In this document: positions 44,571 to 52,531 of the stretch, in pieces
How positions within the stretch are numbered: the stretch's first letter is position 1
Layout of the letters: each line of letters opens with the position of its first letter
From: Inhella crocodyli
GTDB lineage: Bacteria; Pseudomonadota; Gammaproteobacteria; Burkholderiales; Burkholderiaceae_C
DNA: 64,000 nucleotides
NCBI RefSeq assembly: GCF_004004565.1
Contig: NZ_SACM01000001.1
Span: 1,426,001 to 1,490,000, forward strand
Reading direction: 5' to 3'
Notes under the pieces: model-generated
Database searches by the model: none
Told to the model about the DNA's origin: nothing
Seen by the model: the letters and a program-made list of their open reading frames with translations, nothing else
Made by a program: the position numbers and the translations under genes

Positions 44571-45692
44571 TCAGGCCGGGGCGGCCTCGCGCCGCCCGAG
44601 CAGCCAGCGGCCCCAAACGCCGTTGCGAATCCACAGGGCGAAGGTCCCCAGGCTCAAGCCCAAGGTCAGGCCCAGCACCAGCGGCAGCTTGAGGGTCCAC
44701 GGCCAGTCCAGGTCCATCGTCGCCAGCTGCAGGGCCAGCAAGATCGGCAGGTGCACGAGGTAGACCCAGTAGGCGGCATCGGCCAGGAAGTGCATCGCCC
44801 GCCCCAACGGCGCCCGCCACGCGCAGGCCGCCCCCGCCACAGCCCCACACCCCCACACGGCCGCCACGCTGGAGACGGCCGCCACCGCCCAATCGCCGGG
44901 CGGCACCGGGCGGGGCAAGAGCAGCACAAAGCCCACCATGGCCAGCCCCGCCCCAAGCCCCAGTCCCAGCCAACATTTCTTGCGGGCGAGCACCGGCAAC
45001 CACGGACGGGACACCGTGCCCAGCGCGAAGAAGGTGCCGTAGAACGCGATGGCCCAGGGCTGCGGCAGCAGCGCCTCGGGCGCCGGGTGCGGCGCGGGCA
45101 CCGCGGCCAGGGTCGGCACCAGCAGCACCGGCAGGGCCAGCAGCCCGAAGGCGCCGGCGCCCCGACTGGGCACCGACCAGCGGGCCCGCCAAGCCAGCGG
45201 CACCAGCGTGCGCCCCACCCACAGCAAGACGGTGAAGAGCAACAGGTAAGCCAGGAACCACAGGTGCCCCAGGCTGGGCGGGGGGGAGGGCCAGCCCTCG
45301 GCCCAGGCCCGGCGCACCCAGCCCATCAGCGGCGACGGGTGCTGCACGTGGGCCACGCCCCACTGCACCAAAGCGTCCATGGCCAGGTGCATCAAGGGCA
45401 GGCCCACGACCAAGGGCACCAGCACCCGGCGGGCGCGGTCGCGCATCAAGCCACCCGCGCCCCGCCGCTCCCACTGCCACGCCGCAAAGAATCCGGCCAG
45501 CCAAAAGAACAGGGGCATGCGCAGCAGGTGCATCGGCCACAAGAGGCCGTCCAGCCAGGGGGCTTGGGCGCGGTCGGCGGTGAGCCACAGCGGCTGCACC
45601 ATGGGGCTGTGGGCCAAGGCCGCGTGGAAGGCCACGCCGGCCAGCATCGCCCCCGCGCGCAGGCGGTCCAGCGCGTCCAGGCGGGTGGGCAT
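44571..45692 (-). CDS. Acyltransferase 3 family integral membrane protein
   Basis: A 373-residue multi-spanning protein with about ten membrane helices. The start RLDALDRLRAGAMLAGVAFH, with its conserved Arg and His, and the LRMPLFFWLAGFFAA segment near 57-71 are characteristic of the acyltransferase 3 (OafB/NolL-like) family, which acetylates sugars and lipids from acetyl-CoA across the membrane. The gene follows an ABC permease gene by four bases in the same direction and may be in one operon. The acceptor cannot be told. Another choice is a membrane-bound O-acyltransferase-like protein of unknown role. Confidence 0.85.
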   Translation of the reverse strand: MPTRLDALDRLRAGAMLAGVAFHAALAHSPMVQPLWLTADRAQAPWLDGLLWPMHLLRMPLFFWLAGFFAAWQWERRGAGGLMRDRARRVLVPLVVGLPLMHLAMDALVQWGVAHVQHPSPLMGWVRRAWAEGWPSPPPSLGHLWFLAYLLLFTVLLWVGRTLVPLAWRARWSVPSRGAGAFGLLALPVLLVPTLAAVPAPHPAPEALLPQPWAIAFYGTFFALGTVSRPWLPVLARKKCWLGLGLGAGLAMVGFVLLLPRPVPPGDWAVAAVSSVAAVWGCGAVAGAACAWRAPLGRAMHFLADAAYWVYLVHLPILLALQLATMDLDWPWTLKLPLVLGLTLGLSLGTFALWIRNGVWGRWLLGRREAAPA

Positions 45693-45696
45693 GGCG

Positions 45697-46389
45697 TCAG
45701 TAGAAGGCGGGTTTGCGCAGGTGCTGCCAACCCGTGTGCACCAGCAGCGCCAGGCCCAGGCCCAGCTGACCGGCCAAGATGGCCACGGCCTGCCAGCTCC
45801 ACACCACCTCGGGCCCCGACCAGTGCGACGCGATGGCCGGGATTTGCCCCAAGGCCATGAGCAAGGGGTTGATCAGGACCGAGCTGCCAACCATGGCGAA
45901 GATGTTCCAGCCCTCGGACTCGACCCGCATCGCCACGGCCAGCGACACGCAAAAGGCCAGCAGCAGGTGACCGGCCAAGAGCAAGACCAGGGTCAGCAAG
46001 CCGTCGGGCAGCGGCGTCCACAACACGACGGCCACGGCACCGGCGGTCAGCACCGTGAAGGGCACGCCGAAGGTGATCAGGTTGCCCACCAGCTTGGCCA
46101 GGTAGAAGTCGAAGGGCGTCACCGGCAGGCTCATGACCAGAGCGAGCGTCTTCTCCTTGCGCTCGTTGATCAAGGCCGTGCTCACCGCGAAGCAGGACGC
46201 CGCGACCATCACGATGATCAGCATCAGCGAGCCCAAGTAGAAGCTCCAACCCTTGGCGAGCCCCATCAACGCCAAGGCCAAGAGGCCGGCGCCCACGTAA
46301 GCGGCCAGCTGCTTCTCGAACAGCTGCCAATCCTTGAGCACCAGGGTGCGGATCACAGGCCCTCGCAGGCAGTGGAAGACGGTGTTCAT
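45697..46389 (-). CDS. ABC transporter permease (ABC-2 type)
   Basis: A 230-residue membrane protein with six predicted helices. After a first loop with RTLVLKDWQLFEKQLAAYV it has SFYLGSLMLIIVMVAASCFA, then the cytoplasmic stretch NERKEKTLALVMSLPVTPFD, typical of ABC-2 permeases that sit with YtrB-like ATPases. The ATG overlaps the ATPase stop by four bases. Together with the ATPase and GntR regulator this is a YtrABC-like set. The substrate is unknown; many such sets respond to cell-wall stress. Confidence 0.87.
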   Translation of the reverse strand: MNTVFHCLRGPVIRTLVLKDWQLFEKQLAAYVGAGLLALALMGLAKGWSFYLGSLMLIIVMVAASCFAVSTALINERKEKTLALVMSLPVTPFDFYLAKLVGNLITFGVPFTVLTAGAVAVVLWTPLPDGLLTLVLLLAGHLLLAFCVSLAVAMRVESEGWNIFAMVGSSVLINPLLMALGQIPAIASHWSGPEVVWSWQAVAILAGQLGLGLALLVHTGWQHLRKPAFY

Positions 46390-47276
46390 GCGGCAACTCC
46401 AGCGTGCTGGCGAACGGTCGTGACAAAAATCTCTTCGAGCGACAAGGGCTCGACCTGGCGGATGTGCAGGCCCTCGGCCAGCAGTCGCTGCTGCAGCGCC
46501 TCGCTGTGCTGGCGCACGCGCAGCTCGACCAGGGAGCCGTTGCGGCGCACTTGGGCCACCTCGGGCCAGGCGCTCACGGCCTCGGCCAAAGCGCCCTGCC
46601 CCACGATGCGCCGCCAGCGCTGCAGGTAGTCCTCTTTGTCTTCTTCGGTCAGCAAGCGCCCTTGGTGCAGGAAGCCGATGCGGTCGGCCAAGCGCTCCAC
46701 TTCGTTCGTCTGGTGCGACGAGAACAGCACGCTGCGCCGCTCGTCCAGCAGCACGTCCGACAGGGCGTCCAGCACTTCGGCCCGCGCCACCGGGTCCAGG
46801 CCCGTGGTGGGCTCGTCCAGCAGCAGCAGGCGCGGCCGGCGCGCCAGCACCAAGAGCAGCAGCGCCTTCACGCGCTGGCCGTGCGAGAAACCGCCCACGC
46901 GCTGGTCGGCCGGCAGGTCGAAGCGCAGCCGCAGGTGCTCGGCGTAGCTGGCGTCCCACTGCGGCACCAGGCGCTGCACGAAGTCCATGTGCCAAGCCAG
47001 GGTCTGGGAGCCGTAAAGGCGCATGTCGTCCGACGCCAAGCCGGTGTGCTGCTTGGCCTGCACCTGCTGCTCGGGCAAGCGAAAGCCCAGCACCTCGACG
47101 CGGCCACGGTCCGCCAGGGTCAAGCCGGCCAGCAAGCGCAGCAAGGTGCTCTTGCCGGCGCCGTTCACCCCCACCAAGCCCATGATCTGGCCCTCTTCCA
47201 GGCGCAGGTCCAAGGGGTGCAAGGTGAAGGCCTCGTAGCGCTTGCTGGCGCCGTGCAGGGCGAAGGCGGGGGTCAT
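46386..47276 (-). CDS. ABC transporter ATP-binding protein
   Basis: A 296-residue ATPase. Walker A GVNGAGKSTLLRLLAG near residues 37-52, the signature as FSHGQRVKALLLLVLARRPR near 136-155 (SHGQ in place of SGGQ), and LLLLDEPTTGLDP as Walker B. SSHQTNEVERLADRIGFL near 189-206 is the H-loop and following helix. The C-terminal domain is about 80 residues long. It overlaps the GntR gene by four bases and the permease gene by four bases, so expression is tightly linked. Confidence 0.93.
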   Translation of the reverse strand: MTPAFALHGASKRYEAFTLHPLDLRLEEGQIMGLVGVNGAGKSTLLRLLAGLTLADRGRVEVLGFRLPEQQVQAKQHTGLASDDMRLYGSQTLAWHMDFVQRLVPQWDASYAEHLRLRFDLPADQRVGGFSHGQRVKALLLLVLARRPRLLLLDEPTTGLDPVARAEVLDALSDVLLDERRSVLFSSHQTNEVERLADRIGFLHQGRLLTEEDKEDYLQRWRRIVGQGALAEAVSAWPEVAQVRRNGSLVELRVRQHSEALQQRLLAEGLHIRQVEPLSLEEIFVTTVRQHAGVAA

Positions 47277-47671
47277 GCGGTGTCTCCGTCGGTGGCGCGC
47301 GCGGCGCGCCGGGTTTGGACGAGTTGCTGCCACTCGGCCTCGCTCAGGTCCAAGCGCTCGGCACGGGCCAGCGCCTGGTCCAGGTGCTGCATAAGTTCAG
47401 CGCGCAGGTGGGCGCGCGAGGCCTCGGTCGACTCGGCCACGAACGAGCCTTTGCCATGGCGGGTGACGATCACCCCGGCGTGCTCCAACTCCAGGTAGGC
47501 GCGCTTCACGGTGATCACGCTCACGCCGTTGGCCGCGGCCAACTCGCGGATCGAAGGCAAGGCCTCGCCCGGCGCCCAGTCGCCCGCCACCACCTTGGCG
47601 CTCACCTGCTCGACGATCTGCCGGTACATCGGCTGGGCGTCGGCGGGAGAGAGAAACAACTCGGCGTTCAC
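47273..47671 (-). CDS. GntR family transcriptional regulator (YtrA subfamily)
   Basis: A 132-residue regulator. MYRQIVEQVSAKVVAGDWAP then GEALPSIRELAAANGVSVIT, VKRAYLELEHAGVIVTRHGK make up the winged helix of GntR proteins, and the short helical C-terminal end is the YtrA type. The start codon is GTG at 47671. It heads the ABC operon and most likely represses it. A TACTGTG/CACAGTA inverted repeat lies 11 bases beyond the start on its upstream side. Confidence 0.92.
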   Translation of the reverse strand: MNAELFLSPADAQPMYRQIVEQVSAKVVAGDWAPGEALPSIRELAAANGVSVITVKRAYLELEHAGVIVTRHGKGSFVAESTEASRAHLRAELMQHLDQALARAERLDLSEAEWQQLVQTRRAARATDGDTA

Positions 47672-47681
47672 GGGCGGGTCT

Positions 47682-47708
47682 TACTGTGCATATGTGACAT
47701 ACACAGTA
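47682..47708. promoter_or_regulatory. Putative operator of the GntR/ABC operon
   Basis: TACTGTG (47682-47688) and CACAGTA (47702-47708) are perfect inverted 7-mers 13 bases apart, in an AT-rich island that also holds TATATAC. The island sits directly upstream of the GntR gene start and would cover its promoter. YtrA-type regulators bind such palindromes, so autorepression is likely. Confidence 0.6.
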
Positions 47709-47804
47709 TATACAGCGATGTGTGACCGGCACAAGGCCCGGGTTCACACAGCTTTACCTTCCCTGCAAGACCGTGACACGGACGCCTCCGACCATGCGAC
47801 GTCC

Positions 47805-49301
47805 ATGCAGAAGCCCACCCCTGTCCCGCCATCGATCGCCCCCGTTCGCGCCACCTGGCGCAGCCCCCGCTTCTGGGCCACCGCCGCACTGCTGGCCGGA
47901 CCGGTGCTGACCGTGGTGGGCAGCTGGTACCTGCGCGTCTACTTCGGCCCGGTGTCGGTCGACCAACTGCTGTTCCATGCGAACGAGGGCGGCCTGGGCT
48001 GGGCCGACGCCAAGGCCCTGTGGCGTGCCGTGCGCAGCGTGCTGCTCTGGGCCTTGCTGACCCTGGCGCTGACCGCGCTGCACCTTCGCTTGCGAGCGCG
48101 CTCTCGCGGCCTGCTGTGGGTCGCGCTGTTGGGGGCCAGCGGGCTGTCGGTGGCCACCACGCTCAAGCCCGGCTGCGCCGACCCGGATTCCGGCGACGCC
48201 ATCGCCCAGTGGTACGTCGACCCGCGCGCGCAACGCGTCACCCAGGTCGGCCCGCCGCCCGACCTGCTGCTCGTGTACGTCGAATCCCTGGATGCGGCCT
48301 ATGCCGGGAAACGGGCCTTCGGGGCGCCGCTGGCGCCGCAGCTGGCGGCCTGGCGCGCCGCGCACACGCGCTTCGGCCGCTTGCAGATGCTGGACGGGGC
48401 CTCCTGGACCATGGCCGGCCTGTTCAGCAGCCTGTGCGGCCTGCCCCTGCAGAGCGTGGGCCTGCTGACCGCCAAGTCGACCGACCGCGCGCCGCGCTTC
48501 TTCGCCGACGGCCAGTGCCTCACCGACTGGATGGCCGCCCAAGGCTGGGAGCTCTCGTTCTACGGCGGCGCCTCGCTGGACTTCGCCGGCAAGGGCCGCT
48601 TCTTCGCCGACCACGGCGTGGCCCGCCGCTTCGGGCGCGACGAGTGGCAGGCCCTGGGCGTGCCCGTTCCCGAGGAGGGTTGGGGCCTGGCCGACACGGC
48701 GCTGGTGCAGCAGGTCATCCGCCAATGGGATCGCCCGCGGCTGGGCCCGCACGCGCGCGCCAGCATCGTGCTCACGGTGGACACGCACGACCCCCACGGC
48801 AACCCCGACCCCGACTGCCCGATGCCCGTCGCCAGCGACGACGACGAAGCCCGCATGCGACACGCGCTGCATTGCACCGACGCCGCCGTGCAGCGCTTGG
48901 TGCAGGCCTTCGTCGCGCGGCGTGACGGCCGCGCCAAGCTCGTTTGGGTCATGGGCGACCACCTCAGCAAGGCCCACCCCTTGATGCCGGCCCTGGAGGC
49001 CGCGGCGGCGGTGCGTCCCCGCGGCGTTTTCCACGCCGTGGCCCGCTGGGACGCCCAGGGCGAGCCCCTGCCAGTGCCCCTGCCAGGGGGCACCGAACGC
49101 CAGTTCACCCACCTGGACGTGGCACCCACGCTGGCCCAACTGCTGGGCCTGCGCTGGCAGCCGCAGGGCGACCGCCTGGGCTTGGGCCGTTCGCTGCTGG
49201 CCGAACCCGGCCGGGGCACGCTGCTCGAGCAGCACGGGCTGACGCGCCTCAACCAACGGCTCGGTTGCCCCTCGCCCCTGTTCGCTTCGCTGTGGACCTG
49301 A
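47805..49301 (+). CDS. Sulfatase / phosphoglycerol-transferase-like membrane protein (LtaS/OpgB superfamily)
   Basis: A 498-residue protein. Two to three membrane helices (about 20-120) precede a large catalytic domain of the alkaline phosphatase superfamily: LLLVYVESLDAAY with the metal-binding Glu near residue 150, DGASWTMAGLFSSLCGLPL with the Thr nucleophile, and VWVMGDHLSKAHP near 385 with Asp/His metal ligands. The QFTHLDVAPTLAQLLGLRW segment follows. It belongs with OpgB/MdoB-type phosphoglycerol transferases and LtaS relatives acting outside the membrane. The acceptor is unknown. It runs divergently from the GntR gene. Confidence 0.85.
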   Translation: MQKPTPVPPSIAPVRATWRSPRFWATAALLAGPVLTVVGSWYLRVYFGPVSVDQLLFHANEGGLGWADAKALWRAVRSVLLWALLTLALTALHLRLRARSRGLLWVALLGASGLSVATTLKPGCADPDSGDAIAQWYVDPRAQRVTQVGPPPDLLLVYVESLDAAYAGKRAFGAPLAPQLAAWRAAHTRFGRLQMLDGASWTMAGLFSSLCGLPLQSVGLLTAKSTDRAPRFFADGQCLTDWMAAQGWELSFYGGASLDFAGKGRFFADHGVARRFGRDEWQALGVPVPEEGWGLADTALVQQVIRQWDRPRLGPHARASIVLTVDTHDPHGNPDPDCPMPVASDDDEARMRHALHCTDAAVQRLVQAFVARRDGRAKLVWVMGDHLSKAHPLMPALEAAAAVRPRGVFHAVARWDAQGEPLPVPLPGGTERQFTHLDVAPTLAQLLGLRWQPQGDRLGLGRSLLAEPGRGTLLEQHGLTRLNQRLGCPSPLFASLWT

Positions 49302-49322
49302 AGCGCTGGCCGGAGCGCCGCG

Positions 49323-49793
49323 TCAGCCGCGGCCTTTGACCCGCTCCAGCACGAAGCTCGTCTTGCAGTCCTGCACGCTGGCATGGCGCAGCAGGGTGTC
49401 GCGGATGAAGCGCGAGAAGTGCTCCATGTCGCGCACCTGCACGTGCAGCAGGTAGTCCATCTCGCCGGCCAGCGCCACGCAGTCCACCACCTCGCTCCAG
49501 CCCTGCACCGCCGCCCGGAACGAGTCCATCGGGCTCTGCCGCTGGCTGGGGGTGTGCTTCTCCAAGCGCACGTTGATGTATGCGAGCAGGCCCAAGCCCA
49601 TGCGCTCGGGCGCCACCTGCGCGGCGTAGCCGGTGATCACGCCCTCGGCCTCCAGCCGCCGCACCCGGCGCAGCACCGCCGAGCTGGACAGGCCCACGCG
49701 CTCGGCGAGTTGTTCGAAGGTCAGGCGCGCGTCCTGCCGCAGCGCAGCAATGATGCGCTGATCGATGGCGTCTAGCCCGTCTGCGTTGCTCAT
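49323..49793 (-). CDS. Lrp/AsnC family transcriptional regulator
   Basis: A 156-residue regulator. The HTH covers LDAIDQRIIAALRQDARLTF then EQLAERVGLSSSAVLRRVRR (about 7-46), and the rest is the RAM/AsnC ligand-binding domain with VALAGEMDYLLHVQVRDMEH near 108-127. It lies divergent from hppD across 111 bases, in which two near-identical palindromes sit. It is therefore probably the regulator of hppD (tyrosine/phenylalanine degradation), binding an aromatic amino acid. Confidence 0.93.
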   Translation of the reverse strand: MSNADGLDAIDQRIIAALRQDARLTFEQLAERVGLSSSAVLRRVRRLEAEGVITGYAAQVAPERMGLGLLAYINVRLEKHTPSQRQSPMDSFRAAVQGWSEVVDCVALAGEMDYLLHVQVRDMEHFSRFIRDTLLRHASVQDCKTSFVLERVKGRG

Positions 49794-49803
49794 TTGCTCG
49801 ATT

Positions 49804-49860
49804 TTGCAGGATTCCTGCGCCAACGACGCGTACAAAGGGACAGCTTGCAGGCTTCCTGCG
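49804..49860. promoter_or_regulatory. Duplicated palindromic operator between Lrp-type regulator and hppD
   Basis: TTGCAGGATTCCTGCG (49804-49819) and TTGCAGGCTTCCTGCG (49845-49860) differ in one base. Each is a palindrome (GCAGG...CCTGC). Their start-to-start spacing is 41 bases, close to four helical turns, so two dimers would lie on the same face. The second copy ends 44 bases before the hppD ATG. Confidence 0.8.
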
Positions 49861-49904
49861 GGCCTTCGTTCCTACAGTGCCGCACCCCTCTTTGGAGCTC
49901 ACGC

Positions 49905-51041
49905 ATGGCCGCCTTCACCCCCTGGGACAACCCGATGCAAACCGACGGCTTCGAGTTCGTCGAATTCGCCGCCCCCGATCCCGTGGGCCTGGGCAAGCTG
50001 TTCGAAACCATGGGCTTCAAGGCCGTGGCCAAGCACCGCCACAAGAACGTGCTGCTGTACCGCCAGGGCGACGTGAACTTCATCGTCAACGCCGAAGAGC
50101 AGTCGTTCGCGCAGCGCTTCGCCCGCCTGCACGGCCCCTGCGTGTGCGCCATCGCCTTCCGCGTCAAAGACGCCGCCTTCGCCTACCAGCGCGCGCTGGA
50201 ACTGGGCGCCTGGGGCTTCGACAACAAGACCGGCCCGATGGAGCTGAACATCCCGGCCATCAAGGGCATCGGCGACTCGCTCATCTACTTCGTCGACCGC
50301 TGGCACGGCAAGGACGGCGGCCAGCCCGGCCAGATCGGCAACATCAGCATCTACGACGTCGACTTCGTGCCGCTGACCGACGCCAACGGCCAGGCCGTGC
50401 CCAGCGAGGTGCCCGGCTTTGGCCTGGAGACCATCGACCACCTGACGCACAACGTCTACCGCGGTCGCATGAAGGAATGGGCCGACTTCTACGAGCGCCT
50501 GTTCAACTTCCGCGAGGTGCGCTACTTCGACATCGAGGGCAAGTTGACCGGCCTGAAGAGCAAGGCCATGACCAGCCCCTGCGGCAAGATCCGCATCCCC
50601 ATCAACGAGAGCAGCGACGACAAGAGCCAGATCGCCGAGTACCTGCACCTGTACAACGGCGAAGGCATCCAGCACATCGCGCTCAGCAGCCCGCACATCT
50701 ACCAAACCGTGCAGGGCATGAAGCAGTCGGGCGTCGAGTTCCAGGACACCATCGAGACCTACTTCGACCTGATCGACAAGCGCCTGCCGAACCACGGCGA
50801 AAACGTCGACGAGCTGCGCCGCCTGCGCATCCTGATCGACGGCGCCGCGCACCTGGGCGCCGAGAAAGAGCTGCTGCTGCAGATCTTCACCAAAGAAGTG
50901 ATCGGCCCGATCTTCTTCGAGATCATCCAGCGCAAGGGCAACGAAGGCTTCGGCGAAGGCAACTTCCAGGCCCTGTTCGAGAGCATCGAGCTCGACCAGA
51001 TTCGACGCGGCGTTCTAAAGGACGAGAAGGCCCCGGCCTGA
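49905..51041 (+). CDS. hppD: 4-hydroxyphenylpyruvate dioxygenase
   Basis: A 378-residue non-haem iron enzyme that turns 4-hydroxyphenylpyruvate into homogentisate in tyrosine breakdown. Iron ligands are His179 in DHLTHNVYRGRM, His257 in IQHIAL and Glu339 in FFEIIQRKG, with the spacing known for the family. The start FEFVEFAAPDPVGLG is typical. The ATG at 49905 gives the normal start; the open frame upstream crosses the operators. No homogentisate dioxygenase gene lies next to it. Regulation by the divergent Lrp/AsnC protein is suggested by the paired palindromes. Confidence 0.97.
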   Translation: MAAFTPWDNPMQTDGFEFVEFAAPDPVGLGKLFETMGFKAVAKHRHKNVLLYRQGDVNFIVNAEEQSFAQRFARLHGPCVCAIAFRVKDAAFAYQRALELGAWGFDNKTGPMELNIPAIKGIGDSLIYFVDRWHGKDGGQPGQIGNISIYDVDFVPLTDANGQAVPSEVPGFGLETIDHLTHNVYRGRMKEWADFYERLFNFREVRYFDIEGKLTGLKSKAMTSPCGKIRIPINESSDDKSQIAEYLHLYNGEGIQHIALSSPHIYQTVQGMKQSGVEFQDTIETYFDLIDKRLPNHGENVDELRRLRILIDGAAHLGAEKELLLQIFTKEVIGPIFFEIIQRKGNEGFGEGNFQALFESIELDQIRRGVLKDEKAPA

Positions 51042-51062
51042 GCCCGGTTTGACAATCCGGGG

Positions 51063-51779
51063 ATGACGACCGACCCCATCGGCACCGACATCCTCGATTG
51101 CCTCGCCCGCGTCGGCCAAGAACGCGCCGCGCGGGCGGCCGACCCCGGCTTGCAAGCCCGCTGCACGGCGCTCAAGGCCTTGCAACAGGCGCGCTTCCAG
51201 CGCAGCTACGCCGACCTGCTGGCCGCGCCGCGCTACGCCGGTGCGGCCCGCTTCTTTCTCGACGAGCTCTACGGCCCGCGCGACTTCAGCCGGCGCGACG
51301 CCCAGTTCCAGCGCATCGTGCGCCCCTTGGTCCGCCTGTTCCCGCGCGAGGTGGTGCACACCGTGCACGAGCTGGCCCGGCTGCACGCCCTGAGCGAGCG
51401 CCTGGACACCGCCATGGCGCAGTTGCTGCCCGCCGGTGACGAGGCGCCGACGCCCGCGCAATACGTCCAGGCCTGGCAGGCCGTGGGCCAGCCCGAGGCG
51501 CGGCAGCAGCAGATCGACCTGACCCTGAGCGTCGGCCGCGCGCTCGACGTCTACACCCGCAAGCCCTTTTTGCGGCACGCGCTGCGCATGATGCGCGGCC
51601 CCGCCTCGGCGGCCGGGCTGAGCGAGCTGCAGGCCTTCTTGGAGTGCGGCTTCGACACCTTCCGCGCCATGAACGGGGCCGACCACTTCTTGGGCACGGT
51701 GCGCGAGCGCGAAATGGCCTGGGCCGCCACCTTGTTCGCCGGCGACCCCGAGGGCCGCTGGGTCGCCCTGTTCGGCTAG
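51063..51779 (+). CDS. Conserved hypothetical protein (FFLDELYGPRDFSRRDA family)
   Basis: A 238-residue all-helical protein. A very distinctive block FFLDELYGPRDFSRRDAQFQ, near residues 63-82, is followed by IVRPLVRLFP. A second helical half carries HALRMMRGPASAAGLSELQAF. I recognise it as a conserved betaproteobacterial protein without a known function. GACAAT at 51051-51056 lies six bases before the ATG at 51063, so the gene may be transcribed without a leader. It follows hppD by 21 bases, and read-through from there is also possible. Confidence 0.75.
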   Translation: MTTDPIGTDILDCLARVGQERAARAADPGLQARCTALKALQQARFQRSYADLLAAPRYAGAARFFLDELYGPRDFSRRDAQFQRIVRPLVRLFPREVVHTVHELARLHALSERLDTAMAQLLPAGDEAPTPAQYVQAWQAVGQPEARQQQIDLTLSVGRALDVYTRKPFLRHALRMMRGPASAAGLSELQAFLECGFDTFRAMNGADHFLGTVREREMAWAATLFAGDPEGRWVALFG

Positions 51780-51826
51780 GGCAAGACCGGGCCCCCAGGC
51801 CGCCGCCGCACCGCAAAATCACCCCC

Positions 51827-52516
51827 ATGCTGCCCGCCACCATCGCCCTCGTCGACGACGACCCCGAGTTCAGCCAGTACCTCGCCCAGCACCTCAGCTC
51901 CGAGGGGGTGTCGGTGCAGGTGTTTGCCGACAGCAACCTGCTGCTCGTGTCGCCCAACGCCTACCAATTCGACTTCTACGTGCTCGACCTGTCCCTGCCC
52001 GGGGTCGACGGCGTGGAGTTGATCCGCATCCTGCGCCTGCGCACCAAGGCCGGCATCCTGGTCGTGTCGGGGCGCCTGTCGCCCGACGTCTTCCAGTCCG
52101 TCGTGCGCGCCGGCGCCGACATGTACCTGGCCAAGCCGGTGCAGTTCGAGCAGGTCTCGCTCGCCATCGAGGCCGTGCACCGCCGCTCCAGCTCGCCCGC
52201 CGGGCCCGACGCGATGTGGGTGCTGGACCGCAAGAGCGCCGACCTCGTCGCGCCCGACGGCTCCCGGGTCGGTCTGAGCGAGGCCGACCTCGCGCTGCTC
52301 AGCTGCTTCGTCAAGGCGCAAGGCGCCGTGGTGCCGCGCGAAACCCTGCTGCAGGGCCTGGGCCGCAACCCCGACGACGGCGACAACGACCCGCTCAACG
52401 CCACCATCTTCCGGCTGCGCCGCCGCATCGAGCGCGCCACCCCGCTGGCCGTGCCCCTGCACAGCAAGAGCCGCGTGGGCTACGCCTTCCGCGCGCCGCT
52501 CAAAGAGCTGAGCTGA
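51827..52516 (+). CDS. OmpR/PhoB-type response regulator
   Basis: A 229-residue response regulator. The receiver has the acidic triad ALVDDDPEF, the phospho-accepting Asp54 in YVLDLSLPG and the conserved Lys in MYLAKPVQF. The C-terminal winged helix contains LSEADLALLSCFVKAQGAVV, then NATIFRLRRRIERATP and SRVGYAF as in OmpR-type domains. CAAAAT at 51814-51819 sits seven bases ahead of the ATG, so it may be leaderless. It ends 15 bases from a convergent sensor kinase gene, its likely partner. Confidence 0.93.
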   Translation: MLPATIALVDDDPEFSQYLAQHLSSEGVSVQVFADSNLLLVSPNAYQFDFYVLDLSLPGVDGVELIRILRLRTKAGILVVSGRLSPDVFQSVVRAGADMYLAKPVQFEQVSLAIEAVHRRSSSPAGPDAMWVLDRKSADLVAPDGSRVGLSEADLALLSCFVKAQGAVVPRETLLQGLGRNPDDGDNDPLNATIFRLRRRIERATPLAVPLHSKSRVGYAFRAPLKELS

Positions 52517-52531
52517 GCCCGCCGGCGGCGC

